Notes: generated by a model from the letters alone, not told the origin. A DNA stretch of 64,000 bases from Marinirhabdus sp963793275 (GCA_963793275.1 CAWBZL010000005.1:77652-141651); one strand, 5' to 3'; numbered from the stretch's first letter, positions 27,008 through 36,355 are shown. Numbers and translations: made by a program.

Positions 27008-27985
27008 ATGAAAGTAGTCGCGCAAATAAAAGCACCCATTGATCACGAGATGGAGCATTTCGAAAAGAAATTCTCTAAGGCAATGTCGTCAAAAGTGGCG
27101 CTTCTTAATAGGATCACGCATTACGTAGTAAACCGTAAAGGCAAACAAATGCGCCCTATGTTTATTTTCCTTATTGCAAAAATGTGCAATAACGGCGAGA
27201 TGAACGAACGTACTTATAGGGGCGCTTCAGTAATTGAGCTTATCCATACTGCAACGCTGGTGCACGACGATGTAGTAGACGATAGCAACCGCCGCCGTGG
27301 TTTTTTCTCTCTCAATGCCCTTTGGAAAAATAAAATTGCCGTTCTGGTTGGAGATTTTTTATTGTCTAAAGGCTTGTTACTATGTATTGATAATGACGAT
27401 TTCGATTTGTTGAAGATTATTTCGGTTGCCGTTCGCGAAATGAGTGAGGGGGAACTCCTTCAAATTGAAAAAGCCAGAAAACTGGATATCACCGAAGAAA
27501 TTTATTTTGAGATCATTCGGCAAAAAACAGCAACACTTATTGCTGCCTGTTGTGCTATGGGAGCAAAATCGGTTCACGCTCAGGATGCCGAAGTAGAAAA
27601 CCTTAGAAAATTTGGGGAACTCATTGGTTTGGCATTTCAGATAAAAGACGACCTGTTCGACTATGGAGAGGAACAAATAGGCAAACCCACAGGAATAGAT
27701 ATTAAAGAGCAAAAAATGACGCTACCCTTAATATATACCTTAAATAATGCTTCAGCAAAAGATAAAAAGTGGCTTATCAATTCGGTTAAAAACCACAATA
27801 AAGATAGAAAGCGTGTTAAAGAAGTAATCACCTTTGTAAAAAATAGCGGCGGTCTGGATTACGCGATCTTAAAAATGAAAGAATATCAATCTCAAGCACT
27901 TCAGCTTTTAGAAACCTACCCAAAATCTTCTTACAAAGACTCGCTTGAACTGATGGTAAACTACGTTATTGACAGGAAGAAATAG
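27008..27985 (+). CDS. polyprenyl diphosphate synthase
   Basis: 325 residues of the all-alpha trans-isoprenyl diphosphate synthase family, which extends allylic diphosphates with IPP. Both aspartate-rich motifs are intact: LVHDDVVDDSNRRRG (near residue 85) and QIKDDLFDYG (near residue 214); the GKQMRP segment near residue 45 also fits. The length and the residues before the first motif fit a medium/long-chain synthase that would supply the menaquinone side chain (IspB-like), but chain length cannot be told from sequence by eye. It starts about 40 bases after a terminator and stands alone. Confidence 0.9.
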   Translation: MKVVAQIKAPIDHEMEHFEKKFSKAMSSKVALLNRITHYVVNRKGKQMRPMFIFLIAKMCNNGEMNERTYRGASVIELIHTATLVHDDVVDDSNRRRGFFSLNALWKNKIAVLVGDFLLSKGLLLCIDNDDFDLLKIISVAVREMSEGELLQIEKARKLDITEEIYFEIIRQKTATLIAACCAMGAKSVHAQDAEVENLRKFGELIGLAFQIKDDLFDYGEEQIGKPTGIDIKEQKMTLPLIYTLNNASAKDKKWLINSVKNHNKDRKRVKEVITFVKNSGGLDYAILKMKEYQSQALQLLETYPKSSYKDSLELMVNYVIDRKK

Positions 27986-28227
27986 GTATTTGTGAACTAG
28001 TTAATTGGTTAATTAGTAAGTAATTTTCAGTATATCGTACAGTGTTTATAAATTCAGTATTATAGGATTTGTGCGGTGGCCGCTTTTGTGACTTAGCGTA
28101 TGCGAAGGCAAATTTTAAAATCAATTCAGAAATACTGCAACTTTAAACTGAAAACTTTTTTAAACCCTCAGGCAACCCTTTTCAAAAAATACACGTCTAT
28201 AAAAATAGAAGCAACCAGCGAAGCATT

Positions 28228-28794
28228 ATGAAGCTTATTTCATTATATAAAAATTACGACAGGCTCATCGCCAAAGCCAAAAAGGGAAACCGAAAGGCAC
28301 AGCATGAACTCTTTCAAATGTTCTCGCCCAAGATGATGAGCGTGTGCAGACAGTATGTAAAAAATAACGATCTGGCCGAAGAAGTAATGCTCACAGGATT
28401 TCTAAAAGTATTTACAAAACTAGAATCGTACGAAGGCTCCGGAAGTTTTGAAGGCTGGATCAGGCGAATTATGGTAAACGAGGCTATTAGTGAACTTCGG
28501 AAACAGAAAAAATTGTTCTTTCAGGACGAATCTGTTATTGAAAATTCACTGGGACACGCAACAGATTTTCCGAGTGAACTTGAAGTTGAGGACATTCAAA
28601 AACTCATCGATACCCTTCCGGAAGGATACAAGACAGTTTTTGTTTTATACGCGGTAGAAGGATACAAACACAGTGAAATTGCCGAATTATTGCAAATTTC
28701 TGAAGGCACTTCAAAGTCGCAATTATCCAAATCCCGCAAGATGCTTCAAAATTTAGTACAACAACAAAATAAAACGAGTTATGGAACCCAATAA
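28228..28794 (+). CDS. ECF-type RNA polymerase sigma factor
   Basis: 188 residues with sigma region 2 (NRKAQHELFQMFSPKMMSVC to GSFEGWIRRIMVNEA) and region 4 (LIDTLPEGYKTVFVLYAVEG, EIAELLQISEGTSKSQLSKS). The pattern is the SigE/RpoE-like ECF family common in Bacteroidota. It overlaps by 14 bases with the downstream gene for a membrane protein that has the outline of a partner or anti-sigma factor, and a beta-barrel-like gene follows, so a cell-envelope response regulon is likely (inference). The 240 bases upstream contain no gene I can support. Confidence 0.88.
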   Translation: MKLISLYKNYDRLIAKAKKGNRKAQHELFQMFSPKMMSVCRQYVKNNDLAEEVMLTGFLKVFTKLESYEGSGSFEGWIRRIMVNEAISELRKQKKLFFQDESVIENSLGHATDFPSELEVEDIQKLIDTLPEGYKTVFVLYAVEGYKHSEIAELLQISEGTSKSQLSKSRKMLQNLVQQQNKTSYGTQ

Positions 28795-29575
28795 ATTTGA
28801 AGAAAACATCCGTACCAAATTCGAGGAGCGTGAGATACAGCCATCTGCCGAGGCCTGGAGCAAACTGGAAGCCCGATTAGGAGCACCAAAATCCAGTAAT
28901 AAAACGCTTTGGTTTGCCATTGCCGCTAGTTTGATCACTATTTTGGTGGTGGGTTCTTTCTTGCTAAAAGAAGATAAAACAGTCTCTAACGATATTGTAG
29001 AACAGTCTCTTCCTGCTGAAACTTTAAATGAAACTGAACTAGCAACTTCAGAAGAAAGCAACGTTGTTGAGAACGCAGTAGCAGAAGATAAAAATGAAGC
29101 CGAAATAAAATCCACCAGTACCAAAGCACTTCCTAAGAAAACAGAACAGTTGGTAGCAACTACTTCAGAAAAAAGAAAAGATAATATAAAAAAGACAGAA
29201 AAAGGTATAACTAACGGTACGAATGCCGAAGTAGCTCAGGCAACTGTAAACAGTAAAACAAAAGAAGCAGCTACCACACTAAAAAAGGAAGATTTCATCA
29301 GCCTTAAAGTAGACGAAGTAGTAGCGCAGGTTACAAATTTGAAAGGTAAAAATAATGCAGTCACGGCAGAAGACGTCGAGCATTTACTGCAAAAGGCCCA
29401 GCGGGATATAGCAAATCAACGCTTGCTTAAAGAAGCCACAACCACAATAGACCCGGCCAGTTTGTTGAACGATGTGGAAACCGAGTTGGAGCGAAGCTTC
29501 AGGGATAAAGTTTTTGATGCTCTTGGCGAAGGTTTTAATGTAATACGCACCGCTATGGTAGAACGAAATAACTAA
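28781..29575 (+). CDS. membrane protein following ECF sigma factor, possible anti-sigma factor
   Basis: 264 residues: an N-terminal cytoplasmic segment (EENIRTKFEEREIQPSAEAW), one transmembrane helix near residues 45-65 (FAIAASLITILVVGSFLL), then a long charged, Lys/Glu/Thr-rich periplasmic region. The order is that of Bacteroidota anti-sigma-type proteins, with the cytoplasmic part facing the sigma factor. It lacks a zinc HxxxCxxC motif. Its 14-base overlap with the sigma gene makes coupled translation certain in outline; the regulatory role is inference. Confidence 0.6.
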   Translation: MEPNKFEENIRTKFEEREIQPSAEAWSKLEARLGAPKSSNKTLWFAIAASLITILVVGSFLLKEDKTVSNDIVEQSLPAETLNETELATSEESNVVENAVAEDKNEAEIKSTSTKALPKKTEQLVATTSEKRKDNIKKTEKGITNGTNAEVAQATVNSKTKEAATTLKKEDFISLKVDEVVAQVTNLKGKNNAVTAEDVEHLLQKAQRDIANQRLLKEATTTIDPASLLNDVETELERSFRDKVFDALGEGFNVIRTAMVERNN

Positions 29576-29724
29576 ACCTGCTATTTTTCTTTGTCTGGCT
29601 GAGCGCAGTTGAAGCCTTCATTTAATTCATAAAAATCAAATTAATTTAACCGTACCCTAATCGGAGTCGAAGGGTCATTCATCAATCAGTTCCTTCATCA
29701 GGAACAATCTAAACACGAACAATT

Positions 29725-30789
29725 ATGAAAACAATTAATCTAAGTATTGCGCTGGTAATATGGATGCTAGCAACAAGTTTAAGTTTTTCTCAGGAAGAAG
29801 TAACCGCTTTGGAAGCGCTGGAAAAAACAAAAACAGAAGTAGTAAATCATGAAAAAGACGCTCTTAAAAAAGAGGTGGAAACAATCAATAAGCGATTAGA
29901 TGCTGGAACCATTACCAAAGCTGAAGCAGATGATTTAAAACAAAAGGCTGCTGAAACCCGGGCTTTAAATATTGAGAACAGAGTAGCGATTATAGATAAT
30001 AAGATCGCACTTCTGGAGCGTAATGGAACATTAAATGAAGAAGGAGGTAAAAACTACGTTAGGATTGGTATTGGGGAAGACGGCACCACAGGCGATAGCT
30101 GGTTGGGGATTCATATCAGAGAAAAAAATAGTGTTACCCGGAAATACGACCGCAGAACATCTTCTCAGTTGGTTTTCTCTTTTGGACTTAACAATGCAAT
30201 AATCGATGGACAATCTTTGGACGATTCACCTTACAAAATAGGGGGAAGCCGTTATACAGAACTTGGCTTGGCCTGGACCACCCGTGTATTTAAAGAAAGT
30301 AACTGGTTACGTTTAAGATATGGAGTTTCGTTTCAGTTTAATGGCTTGAAACCAACGGACAACAGGTATTTTGTTGATACAGGTGAGCAAACCGAATTGC
30401 AGGACTTTGGTATAGATCTGGATAAATCTAAATTCAGAATGGATCACGTGGTTATCCCATTGCATTTTGAAATTGGTCCGTCCAAAAAGATTGAAAAGGA
30501 CGAGTACTTTAGGTACAATACGAACAATAGCTTTAAAATTGGTTTTGGAGGGTATGCCGGAGTAAATATGAGTACACGCCAAAAACTAAAATTTGATGAC
30601 GGAGAGGAAGATGTAAAGCAAAAACTGAAAGCTGGTTATAATACCAATAATTTTATCTACGGTCTTTCAGGCTACATAGGGTATGGAGATATCTCGCTCT
30701 ACGCCAAATACGATCTAAACACTATTTTCAAAAATAATCCTACCGAGCAACGTAACGTGTCGCTTGGTGTGCGATGGGATTGGGATTAG
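29725..30789 (+). CDS. probable outer-membrane beta-barrel protein
   Basis: 354 residues. A signal peptide ends near residue 22 (SLSFSQEE). Residues 25-95 form a Lys/Glu/Ala-rich helical segment (coiled-coil-like, EKDALKKEVETINKRLDAG). From about residue 105 the sequence alternates polar and hydrophobic positions and ends with aromatic-rich strands (YGDISLYAKYDLN, then VSLGVRWDWD), typical of an outer-membrane barrel with a C-terminal aromatic residue. It is preceded by 149 bases with a degenerate dispersed repeat (see findings) and follows the sigma/anti-sigma pair, so it may be a target of that system. Its function is unknown. Confidence 0.65.
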   Translation: MKTINLSIALVIWMLATSLSFSQEEVTALEALEKTKTEVVNHEKDALKKEVETINKRLDAGTITKAEADDLKQKAAETRALNIENRVAIIDNKIALLERNGTLNEEGGKNYVRIGIGEDGTTGDSWLGIHIREKNSVTRKYDRRTSSQLVFSFGLNNAIIDGQSLDDSPYKIGGSRYTELGLAWTTRVFKESNWLRLRYGVSFQFNGLKPTDNRYFVDTGEQTELQDFGIDLDKSKFRMDHVVIPLHFEIGPSKKIEKDEYFRYNTNNSFKIGFGGYAGVNMSTRQKLKFDDGEEDVKQKLKAGYNTNNFIYGLSGYIGYGDISLYAKYDLNTIFKNNPTEQRNVSLGVRWDWD

Positions 30790-30810
30790 CCACATATTCA
30801 TCAATCAAGA

Positions 30811-30840
30811 AAAAGGTTTCCGTTAACGGGAACCTTTTTT
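30811..30840 (+). terminator. intrinsic terminator after the barrel gene
   Basis: AAAGGTTTCCG / CGGGAACCTTT with loop TTAA, followed by T residues to 30840. One G-T pair in the stem. Confidence 0.8.
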
Positions 30841-30851
30841 GTTATTTGGAA

Positions 30852-30884
30852 TTTGTCTGTTGGGATTTAAATCAAGTACATTTG
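30852..30884 (+). promoter_or_regulatory. promoter of dnaG
   Basis: TTG at 30853-30855, a 21-base spacer and TACATTTG at 30877-30884. The same 21-base spacing as in the queA promoter supports it. Start codon TTG at 30918. Confidence 0.6.
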
Positions 30885-30917
30885 CGTATCTTTTCTTCGG
30901 AAATAATACTGCTATAA

Positions 30918-32883
30918 TTGATATCCAGAACCACCATAGACAACGTTTTTGAAGCCGCCCGGGTAGAGGAGGTTATTGGTGATTTTGTTCAGTTAAAAAA
31001 ATCCGGAAGTAATTTTAAAGGTTTAAGTCCTTTTACAGACGAGCGTTCGCCAAGTTTTATGGTGAGCCCCGTGAAGCAGATATGGAAAGATTTTAGTAGT
31101 GGTAAAGGCGGAAATGCAGTTTCTTTTTTAATGGAACACGAGCACTTTACCTATCCTGAAGCGATTAAGTATCTCGCCAAAAAGTACGGTATAGAGATAG
31201 AAGAGACAGAACAGTCCGATGAGCAAAAACAACAGGCTAATGAGCGTGAAAGTCTCTATCTGGTAAGTGAATTTGCGAAAGAATATTTCCATAAAACGCT
31301 CATGGAGACAGAAGAAGGTAAAGCCATAGGGAAATCTTATTTTAAAGAACGTGGTTTTACTGAAGAAACAATCAAAAAATTCAGTTTAGGATATTCTCCT
31401 GAACCAATGGAGTGCTTTTACAGAAGATGCTCTAAAAAACGGATACCAGTTAAGTTTTCTTGAAAAAACAGGTCTTACCATTGTAAAAGGTGAAAAGCAA
31501 TTTGACCGTTTTAAAGGCAGGGTTATGTTTCCTATAGCAAGTATGAGTGGTCGCACACTGGGTTTTGGCGGAAGAATACTAAAAACCGATAAGAAAGCAG
31601 CCAAATACCTGAATTCTCCCGAGAGTGATATTTACCACAAAAGCAAAGTACTCTACGGTATTTATCAGGCCAAGCAGTCCATTGCTAAAGAAGATAATTG
31701 CTATTTGGTTGAAGGTTATACCGATGTTATTCAGTTTCACCAAACCGGGATAGAAAATGTAGTATCCTCTTCTGGTACGGCATTAACGCCGGAGCAAATT
31801 AGACTCATAAATAGATTGAGTAAAAATATCACGGTTCTGTTTGATGGTGATGCTGCCGGATTAAGAGCTTCGTTACGCGGAATAGACTTGATCCTGGAAC
31901 AAGGGATGAATGTTAAGATATGCACCTTCCCGGAAGGTGAAGACCCGGATAGTTTTGCCCGTGCTCATGCGTTAGAAGATCTCACCCTATATCTGGAAGA
32001 GCAATCCCAGGATTTTATAGCTTTTAAAGCATCATTGCTGGCTAAGGATGCTAAGAACGATCCTGTAAAAAAAGCCGATACCATTCGGGATATGGTGGTG
32101 AGTATTGCCAAAATACCCGATGTGATCAAGCAGGAGGTATACATTAAGGAGTGTTCCCGTATAATGGATATTTCGGAAGAAGTTCTTTTTAATACATTGG
32201 CACAATTACTTCAGAAGGAACGAAGAGATGCTTCCAAAAAACCTGTTTCACAGCAGGAAAATATGCAGGTGGTTCCTACAGTTCAGGAACAGGTAAAAAA
32301 GGTAGACGTTCAATACGAACTGGAACGAAAAATAATTGAGCTTCTATTGCTCTACGGAATGGTAGAAGAAGAGTTTGACGATCTAATCCTGGAAACAAAC
32401 GAAGCTGGCGAAATTACCTTCTCTCCGGAAAAATCTACCGCAAAGGTTTTTGAAAAAATCTACCTGGACCTTCAGGACGACGAAGTAGAATTTACGAATC
32501 CCGAATTTAAAGAGCTTTATTTTGAAATTATAGAGCGTTTAAATCAGCAACAGGAGCTTAAGGTAGAAACACTCGTAAACCAGCTGGAACCTGAAAAAGC
32601 GGCAGCCATTACCGATATTTTAATGCAGGAAGAGAAGTATCAGCTACATGATTGGGAACGCAATGAAATTTACGTGAAAGAAAAGAAGTTTACCGTTTCT
32701 CAAATTGTGAGCGAAACCATTTTAAATCTAAGAAGAGAATTGGTTTCAAAAAAAATAGCAGAGCTTTCGTCCGGGATTAAAGAGCAAACCGAAACTTCTG
32801 AAAATGAAAATAGCCTACAGGATATTGTAGACTATATTACATTAAAGAAAATTCTTTCAGAAAAACTTAGGCGTGTCCTGTAG
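30918..32883 (+). pseudogene. dnaG: DNA primase DnaG, frame broken by one base
   Basis: DnaG makes the RNA primers for chromosome replication and is essential. The start is TTG at 30918, giving MISRTTIDNVFEAARVEEVI, the family N-terminus. The frame breaks near 31406: CCAATGG should be CCATGG; removing one A gives the continuous reading SPEPWSAFTEDALKNGYQLS. The TOPRIM motifs follow (LVEGYTDVIQFHQTG, VLFDGDAAGLRASLRG). In the N-terminal CHC2 domain the zinc ligands are absent: GLSPFTDERSPSF replaces the usual CPFH motif and WKDFSSGKGG replaces CxxC. The remaining sequence is normal to the C-terminal helicase-binding region. An essential gene cannot be broken, so one base is probably wrong in the sequence. 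Confidence 0.9.
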
Positions 32884-32928
32884 CTTTTAATTTCAAGTTA
32901 CCTTAAAAAGCTTAATTCACTACTTTTA

Positions 32929-33561
32929 TTACCCAAACTGAAACATTCTTGATTGGTGTATCAGGTCTGCCAGGTTATCTACCTTCAATTTTTTTAATAA
33001 CCTTGTTTTATAGGTGCTAACGGTTTTTTCGTTAATATCAAGCGCGTTGGCAATGTCTTTATTGCGTTTACCGCTGGATAGCAGGTTTAACACTTCAATT
33101 TCACGGGAAGAAAGTTTCTTATAGCGACTAATAGCACTTGTTTCTCCTACGTTTCGGCTTGTAAAAGTAGCGGTAAGTTCTTCATTTAAGAAAATTCCAC
33201 CTTTCGCAATTTTTTTCAGCGCATTCATAAATACTTTAGTGCCAGCTGTTTTTGGCACATACCCCGCAGCTCCGGATTTAATAGAACGCAACGCGTATAT
33301 TTCTTCCGGATGGCAGGAGAAAATAAGCACCCGTACCTGTGGAAATTCGATTTTAATATTCCGAAGTGCGTTTATGCCACTAATGTTGGGCATATCTATC
33401 TCCATAATTAAAATATCCGGTGTATTATTTTGTAAACTTTCATAAAGTTCTTCCCCGTTACTTGCTTTACCTACAATAGTAAAGTTGTCATTTTTTTTCA
33501 GCATACACGCAATCCCTTTACGAGTTACCGGATGATGATCTGCGATAATAATTTTCTTCAT
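32929..33561 (-). CDS. LuxR/NarL-type response regulator with degenerate receiver
   Basis: 210 residues: receiver domain (1-120) and a LuxR helix-turn-helix (about 145-205, LSSREIEVLNLLSSGKRNKD and NEKTVSTYKTRLLKKL). The receiver lacks the phosphoacceptor aspartate: residue 54 is Glu in DILIMEIDMP, where DxxxxMDxxMP is usual. The acidic pair is also changed (ADHHP: Asp8 kept, the next position His9). The conserved Lys in GYVPKTAG and the Ser in FSCHPEE remain. Such a receiver is not expected to be phosphorylated in the usual way, so it may be constitutive or controlled by binding. No histidine kinase is adjacent; 154 empty bases separate it from nadE. Confidence 0.88.
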   Translation of the reverse strand: MKKIIIADHHPVTRKGIACMLKKNDNFTIVGKASNGEELYESLQNNTPDILIMEIDMPNISGINALRNIKIEFPQVRVLIFSCHPEEIYALRSIKSGAAGYVPKTAGTKVFMNALKKIAKGGIFLNEELTATFTSRNVGETSAISRYKKLSSREIEVLNLLSSGKRNKDIANALDINEKTVSTYKTRLLKKLKVDNLADLIHQSRMFQFG

Positions 33562-33715
33562 AGTTAGTCTTTAAAGGTCAAAGACACTCCTTGCAAGGGG
33601 AATTTGCGAAGTAGTGTGAGGTTTTTGTAATATAAATACTACAAAACAAATCTAAATGAAAAAAAGTAAGGTTGTAATAAATTTCGTTCAACAACCTGAA
33701 AACTCGTTGAAAATG

Positions 33716-34507
33716 CTATTTTTTGAGGGTTTGGGGAATGACGCAAACAGGAATTGGCTTCATTTTATGTTGATTGTTACGATTTAGTCGTGTGTATATT
33801 TCCAGAACAGCACGTTGTCTACCTTCAAAATCGCTTACAGATTTCCCTTCAGCTTGCATATGCATGGCCCATTCCAGTTCGTCATAACTGGCACCTATCT
33901 GGTCCTCATCGGTTCGGCTATCTCCAAATAATCCGTCTGTAGGTGCTGCGTTCAGGATAGAAGCAGGTACATCCAAAGCGCTGGCCAGTTTGCGTACGTC
34001 GCTTTTCATAAGATCTGCAATAGGACTTAAGTCTACACCGCCATCGCCATATTTGGTAAAAAACCCTACGCCAAAATCTTCCACTTTATTTCCTGTTCCT
34101 GCGACCAAATACCGGTGCAGGCCCGCAAAGAAATATAAGGTAGTCATTCTAAGCCGTGCTCTCGTATTGGCAAGACTCAGGTCCAGAAAACTATCATCTA
34201 GAGTGGGTGGAATTTGAGTTTTAAATTCCTCAAAAACTGTGGTAAGATCTACTTTCACATCAGTGACATTTGCAAATCTCTTTTTGAGCTGCGAAATATG
34301 TTCCTGCCCTCTGGAAACCTGCTCGGTATCCTGATGAATGGGCATTTCTACACACAAGACACGCAAGCCAGTTTTAGCGCAAAGTGTTGAGGTAAGGGCG
34401 CTGTCTATACCGCCACTAATCCCTAATACAAATCCGTCCATCTTGGCGTTGGTGGCGTAGTCTTTCAGCCAGTTTACAATGTGGTTTATTACTTTTTCGG
34501 TTTGCAT
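33716..34507 (-). CDS. nadE: NAD+ synthase (ammonia-dependent type)
   Basis: 263 residues from the ATG at 34507 (MQTEKVINHIVNWLKDY); a longer frame upstream begins inside the divergent promoter region. NadE adenylates and amidates nicotinic acid adenine dinucleotide to NAD+. The PP-loop motif SGGIDSALTSTL and the segments TRARLRMTTLY, GTGNKVEDFGVGFFTKYGDG, DLSPIADLMKSDVR and PTDGLF are intact, and there is no N-terminal glutaminase domain, so the enzyme uses free ammonia. It is divergent from gldB and monocistronic. Confidence 0.94.
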   Translation of the reverse strand: MQTEKVINHIVNWLKDYATNAKMDGFVLGISGGIDSALTSTLCAKTGLRVLCVEMPIHQDTEQVSRGQEHISQLKKRFANVTDVKVDLTTVFEEFKTQIPPTLDDSFLDLSLANTRARLRMTTLYFFAGLHRYLVAGTGNKVEDFGVGFFTKYGDGGVDLSPIADLMKSDVRKLASALDVPASILNAAPTDGLFGDSRTDEDQIGASYDELEWAMHMQAEGKSVSDFEGRQRAVLEIYTRLNRNNQHKMKPIPVCVIPQTLKK

Positions 34508-34534
34508 TTGGTAGGGTTTACGCGTTAATATTGA

Positions 34535-34542
34535 TACTTTTG
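34535..34542 (+). promoter_or_regulatory. candidate -7 box of the gldB operon
   Basis: TACTTTTG fits TAnnTTTG, 160 bases upstream of the GldB start; the nearest TTG is 24 bases upstream, slightly longer than in the other promoters here. The leader between them would be long. Confidence 0.35.
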
Positions 34543-34701
34543 CAAAACAAATGTAACCCAAAAGTAAAATTTATGAAAATGAGCAACGTTAAACAGTTGC
34601 TAATTCTCTTTAATATGAAATACCAAAATACATTTTTCAAGCCAAAAGATAGGAGTCTATTAAAACATTCCATCTTCAGCTTTATCAACTATGTAGTAAG
34701 G

Positions 34702-35661
34702 ATGAAATATATACTTACCCTATTGTTGGTCTTATTTTTAGTTTCCTGTGATGAAAAAAGCAGGATTGAAAAGGAAATAGAAGCCATACCCATGGAGGTA
34801 AAAGTGATGCGTCTGGATCAGGAATTTGGCAGGGCAACTTCTCAAACGCTCCCGGCTTTAAAGAAAAAATATCCGGTGTTTTTTCCTAAGCAATTTCATG
34901 ACAGTGTTTGGATTGGGAATTTGAATGACCCAATTCAGCAGGAACTGGTGCGTGAAGTTTCTGCTGTTTTTCCAGATAATTCAACCATCGAAGATCAGTT
35001 ATTGCCGCTCTTTCAACATTTAAAATATTATTTCCCGGAATTTAAGGAGCCAACTGTTGTAGGGCTCACAACCGATGTAGATTATCAGCAAAAAATAATT
35101 GTTGCAGATACGTTGCTTGTGGTAGCTTTGGACACCTATCTGGGCGCGGAGCACGAGTTTTATGAGAATATTAAAAAGTATATAGTAAAAAATATGAAGC
35201 CGTCCCAAATTGGACCAGATGTCGCACAGGCCTACGCCAGACAATTGGTTTCAGGACCTAAGCAGCGCACCTTTTTAGCGCAAATGGTTTATTTTGGAAA
35301 GCAATTGTATTTAAAAGATGTATTGCTTCCTGACGTTTCAGATGCTGAAAAAATGGGGTATACTGAAGAAGAAATGCAATGGGCCAATGATAATGAAGAG
35401 GATATGTGGCGTTATTTTATTGAAAAGGAGTTGCTTTACAGTACCAACCCAAAACTGGCTCCTCGTTTTATACTGGACGCTCCGTTTTCAAAGTTTTATT
35501 TGGAAATAGATAACGAATCTCCCGGAAGGACAGGGCAATATCTGGGCTGGCAAATGGTACGTGCTTATATGGAAAATAACAATGTTACTGTTTCGCAGTT
35601 GATGATTACAGATGCAGATGAAATTTTTAAAAATTCAAAATACAAACCAACAAAGAACTAA
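34702..35661 (+). CDS. gldB: gliding motility lipoprotein GldB
   Basis: 319 residues from the ATG at 34702, chosen because it yields the lipoprotein signal MKYILTLLLVLFLVSC, lipidated at Cys16; longer in-frame starts would bury it. GldB is a required outer-leaflet-facing or inner-membrane lipoprotein of the flavobacterial gliding machinery and in some species is essential. Family segments FPDNSTIEDQLLPLFQHLKY, LDTYLGAEHEFY and ESPGRTGQYLGWQMVRAYM are visible. The stop overlaps gldC by one base. Confidence 0.9.
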   Translation: MKYILTLLLVLFLVSCDEKSRIEKEIEAIPMEVKVMRLDQEFGRATSQTLPALKKKYPVFFPKQFHDSVWIGNLNDPIQQELVREVSAVFPDNSTIEDQLLPLFQHLKYYFPEFKEPTVVGLTTDVDYQQKIIVADTLLVVALDTYLGAEHEFYENIKKYIVKNMKPSQIGPDVAQAYARQLVSGPKQRTFLAQMVYFGKQLYLKDVLLPDVSDAEKMGYTEEEMQWANDNEEDMWRYFIEKELLYSTNPKLAPRFILDAPFSKFYLEIDNESPGRTGQYLGWQMVRAYMENNNVTVSQLMITDADEIFKNSKYKPTKN

Positions 35662-35993
35662 TGGCAAATCACACTTCAGAAATTAAGATACAAGTAGGGC
35701 TGGATGAAAATAAAGTGCCGGAAAAACTACATTGGACGGCTCCGGACGGCGGGATCCATAACGAAGCGTCTAAAGCAGTGTTGCTTTCGGTGTGGGATCA
35801 TAAAGCCAAAGAAGCATTACGAATAGATCTTTGGACTAAGGATATGCCGCTGGATGAAATGCAAATATTTTTTCATCAAACCCTGGTAGCGATGACGGAT
35901 ACGTTTAAACGTGCTACAGGAAACGAAAAAATGGCAGCTACTATGAAAGATTTCACCGATTATTTTGCTGAAAAGTTAGAGCTAAAAAAGTAA
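35661..35993 (+). CDS. gldC: gliding motility protein GldC
   Basis: 110 residues, the usual GldC length. Segments HTSEIKIQVGLDENKVP, LHWTAPDGG and LRIDLWTKDMPLDEMQIFF are characteristic. GldC is cytoplasmic and enhances gliding but is not strictly required in F. johnsoniae. Its ATG overlaps the gldB stop (TAATG) and its stop overlaps the start of the next gene the same way, so the three are one translation unit. Confidence 0.92.
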   Translation: MANHTSEIKIQVGLDENKVPEKLHWTAPDGGIHNEASKAVLLSVWDHKAKEALRIDLWTKDMPLDEMQIFFHQTLVAMTDTFKRATGNEKMAATMKDFTDYFAEKLELKK

Positions 35994-36355
35994 TGAAGCT
36001 CCTCTTTATCTACAATGCGAATAGTGGAATTGTTAACTCACTACTGCAGGGTGCGCATAAATTTGTAAGTCCTAAGACGTATAATTGTCGGCTTTGCGAA
36101 CTCACTTTTGGAGTTTTTGCTGAAAGGGAAGAATGGAAAGATTTTCGGGAAACTTCAGCAATTGAAATGATTTTCATGCATAAAGATGAATTTTTAAAGC
36201 AGTACCGAAGCAAATGGCTTCCTAAATATAACTTCCCTGTTATCCTTTCGGAAGAAGATAATCAACTTCATATTTTTATAAATTCAGAAGCATTGAATGA
36301 GATAGAAAGCGATTCAGAATTAATAGAAAATATTAAAAATAAAATAGCGCATTAG
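35993..36355 (+). CDS. hypothetical protein downstream of gldC
   Basis: 120 residues with FIYNANSGIVNSLLQGAHK at the N-terminus and two cysteines in YNCRLCELTFGVF, a CxxC that could bind metal. A similar small protein follows gldBC in many relatives as far as I recall, but no function is known to me. Translation is coupled to gldC by a one-base overlap. The next 120 bases (36356-36477) contain no gene. Confidence 0.7.
   Translation: MKLLFIYNANSGIVNSLLQGAHKFVSPKTYNCRLCELTFGVFAEREEWKDFRETSAIEMIFMHKDEFLKQYRSKWLPKYNFPVILSEEDNQLHIFINSEALNEIESDSELIENIKNKIAH

Noticed and set aside
34531..34701. Longer gldB reading frame from 34531
   Set aside because: It would place the lipoprotein signal far from the N-terminus; the ATG at 34702 is correct.
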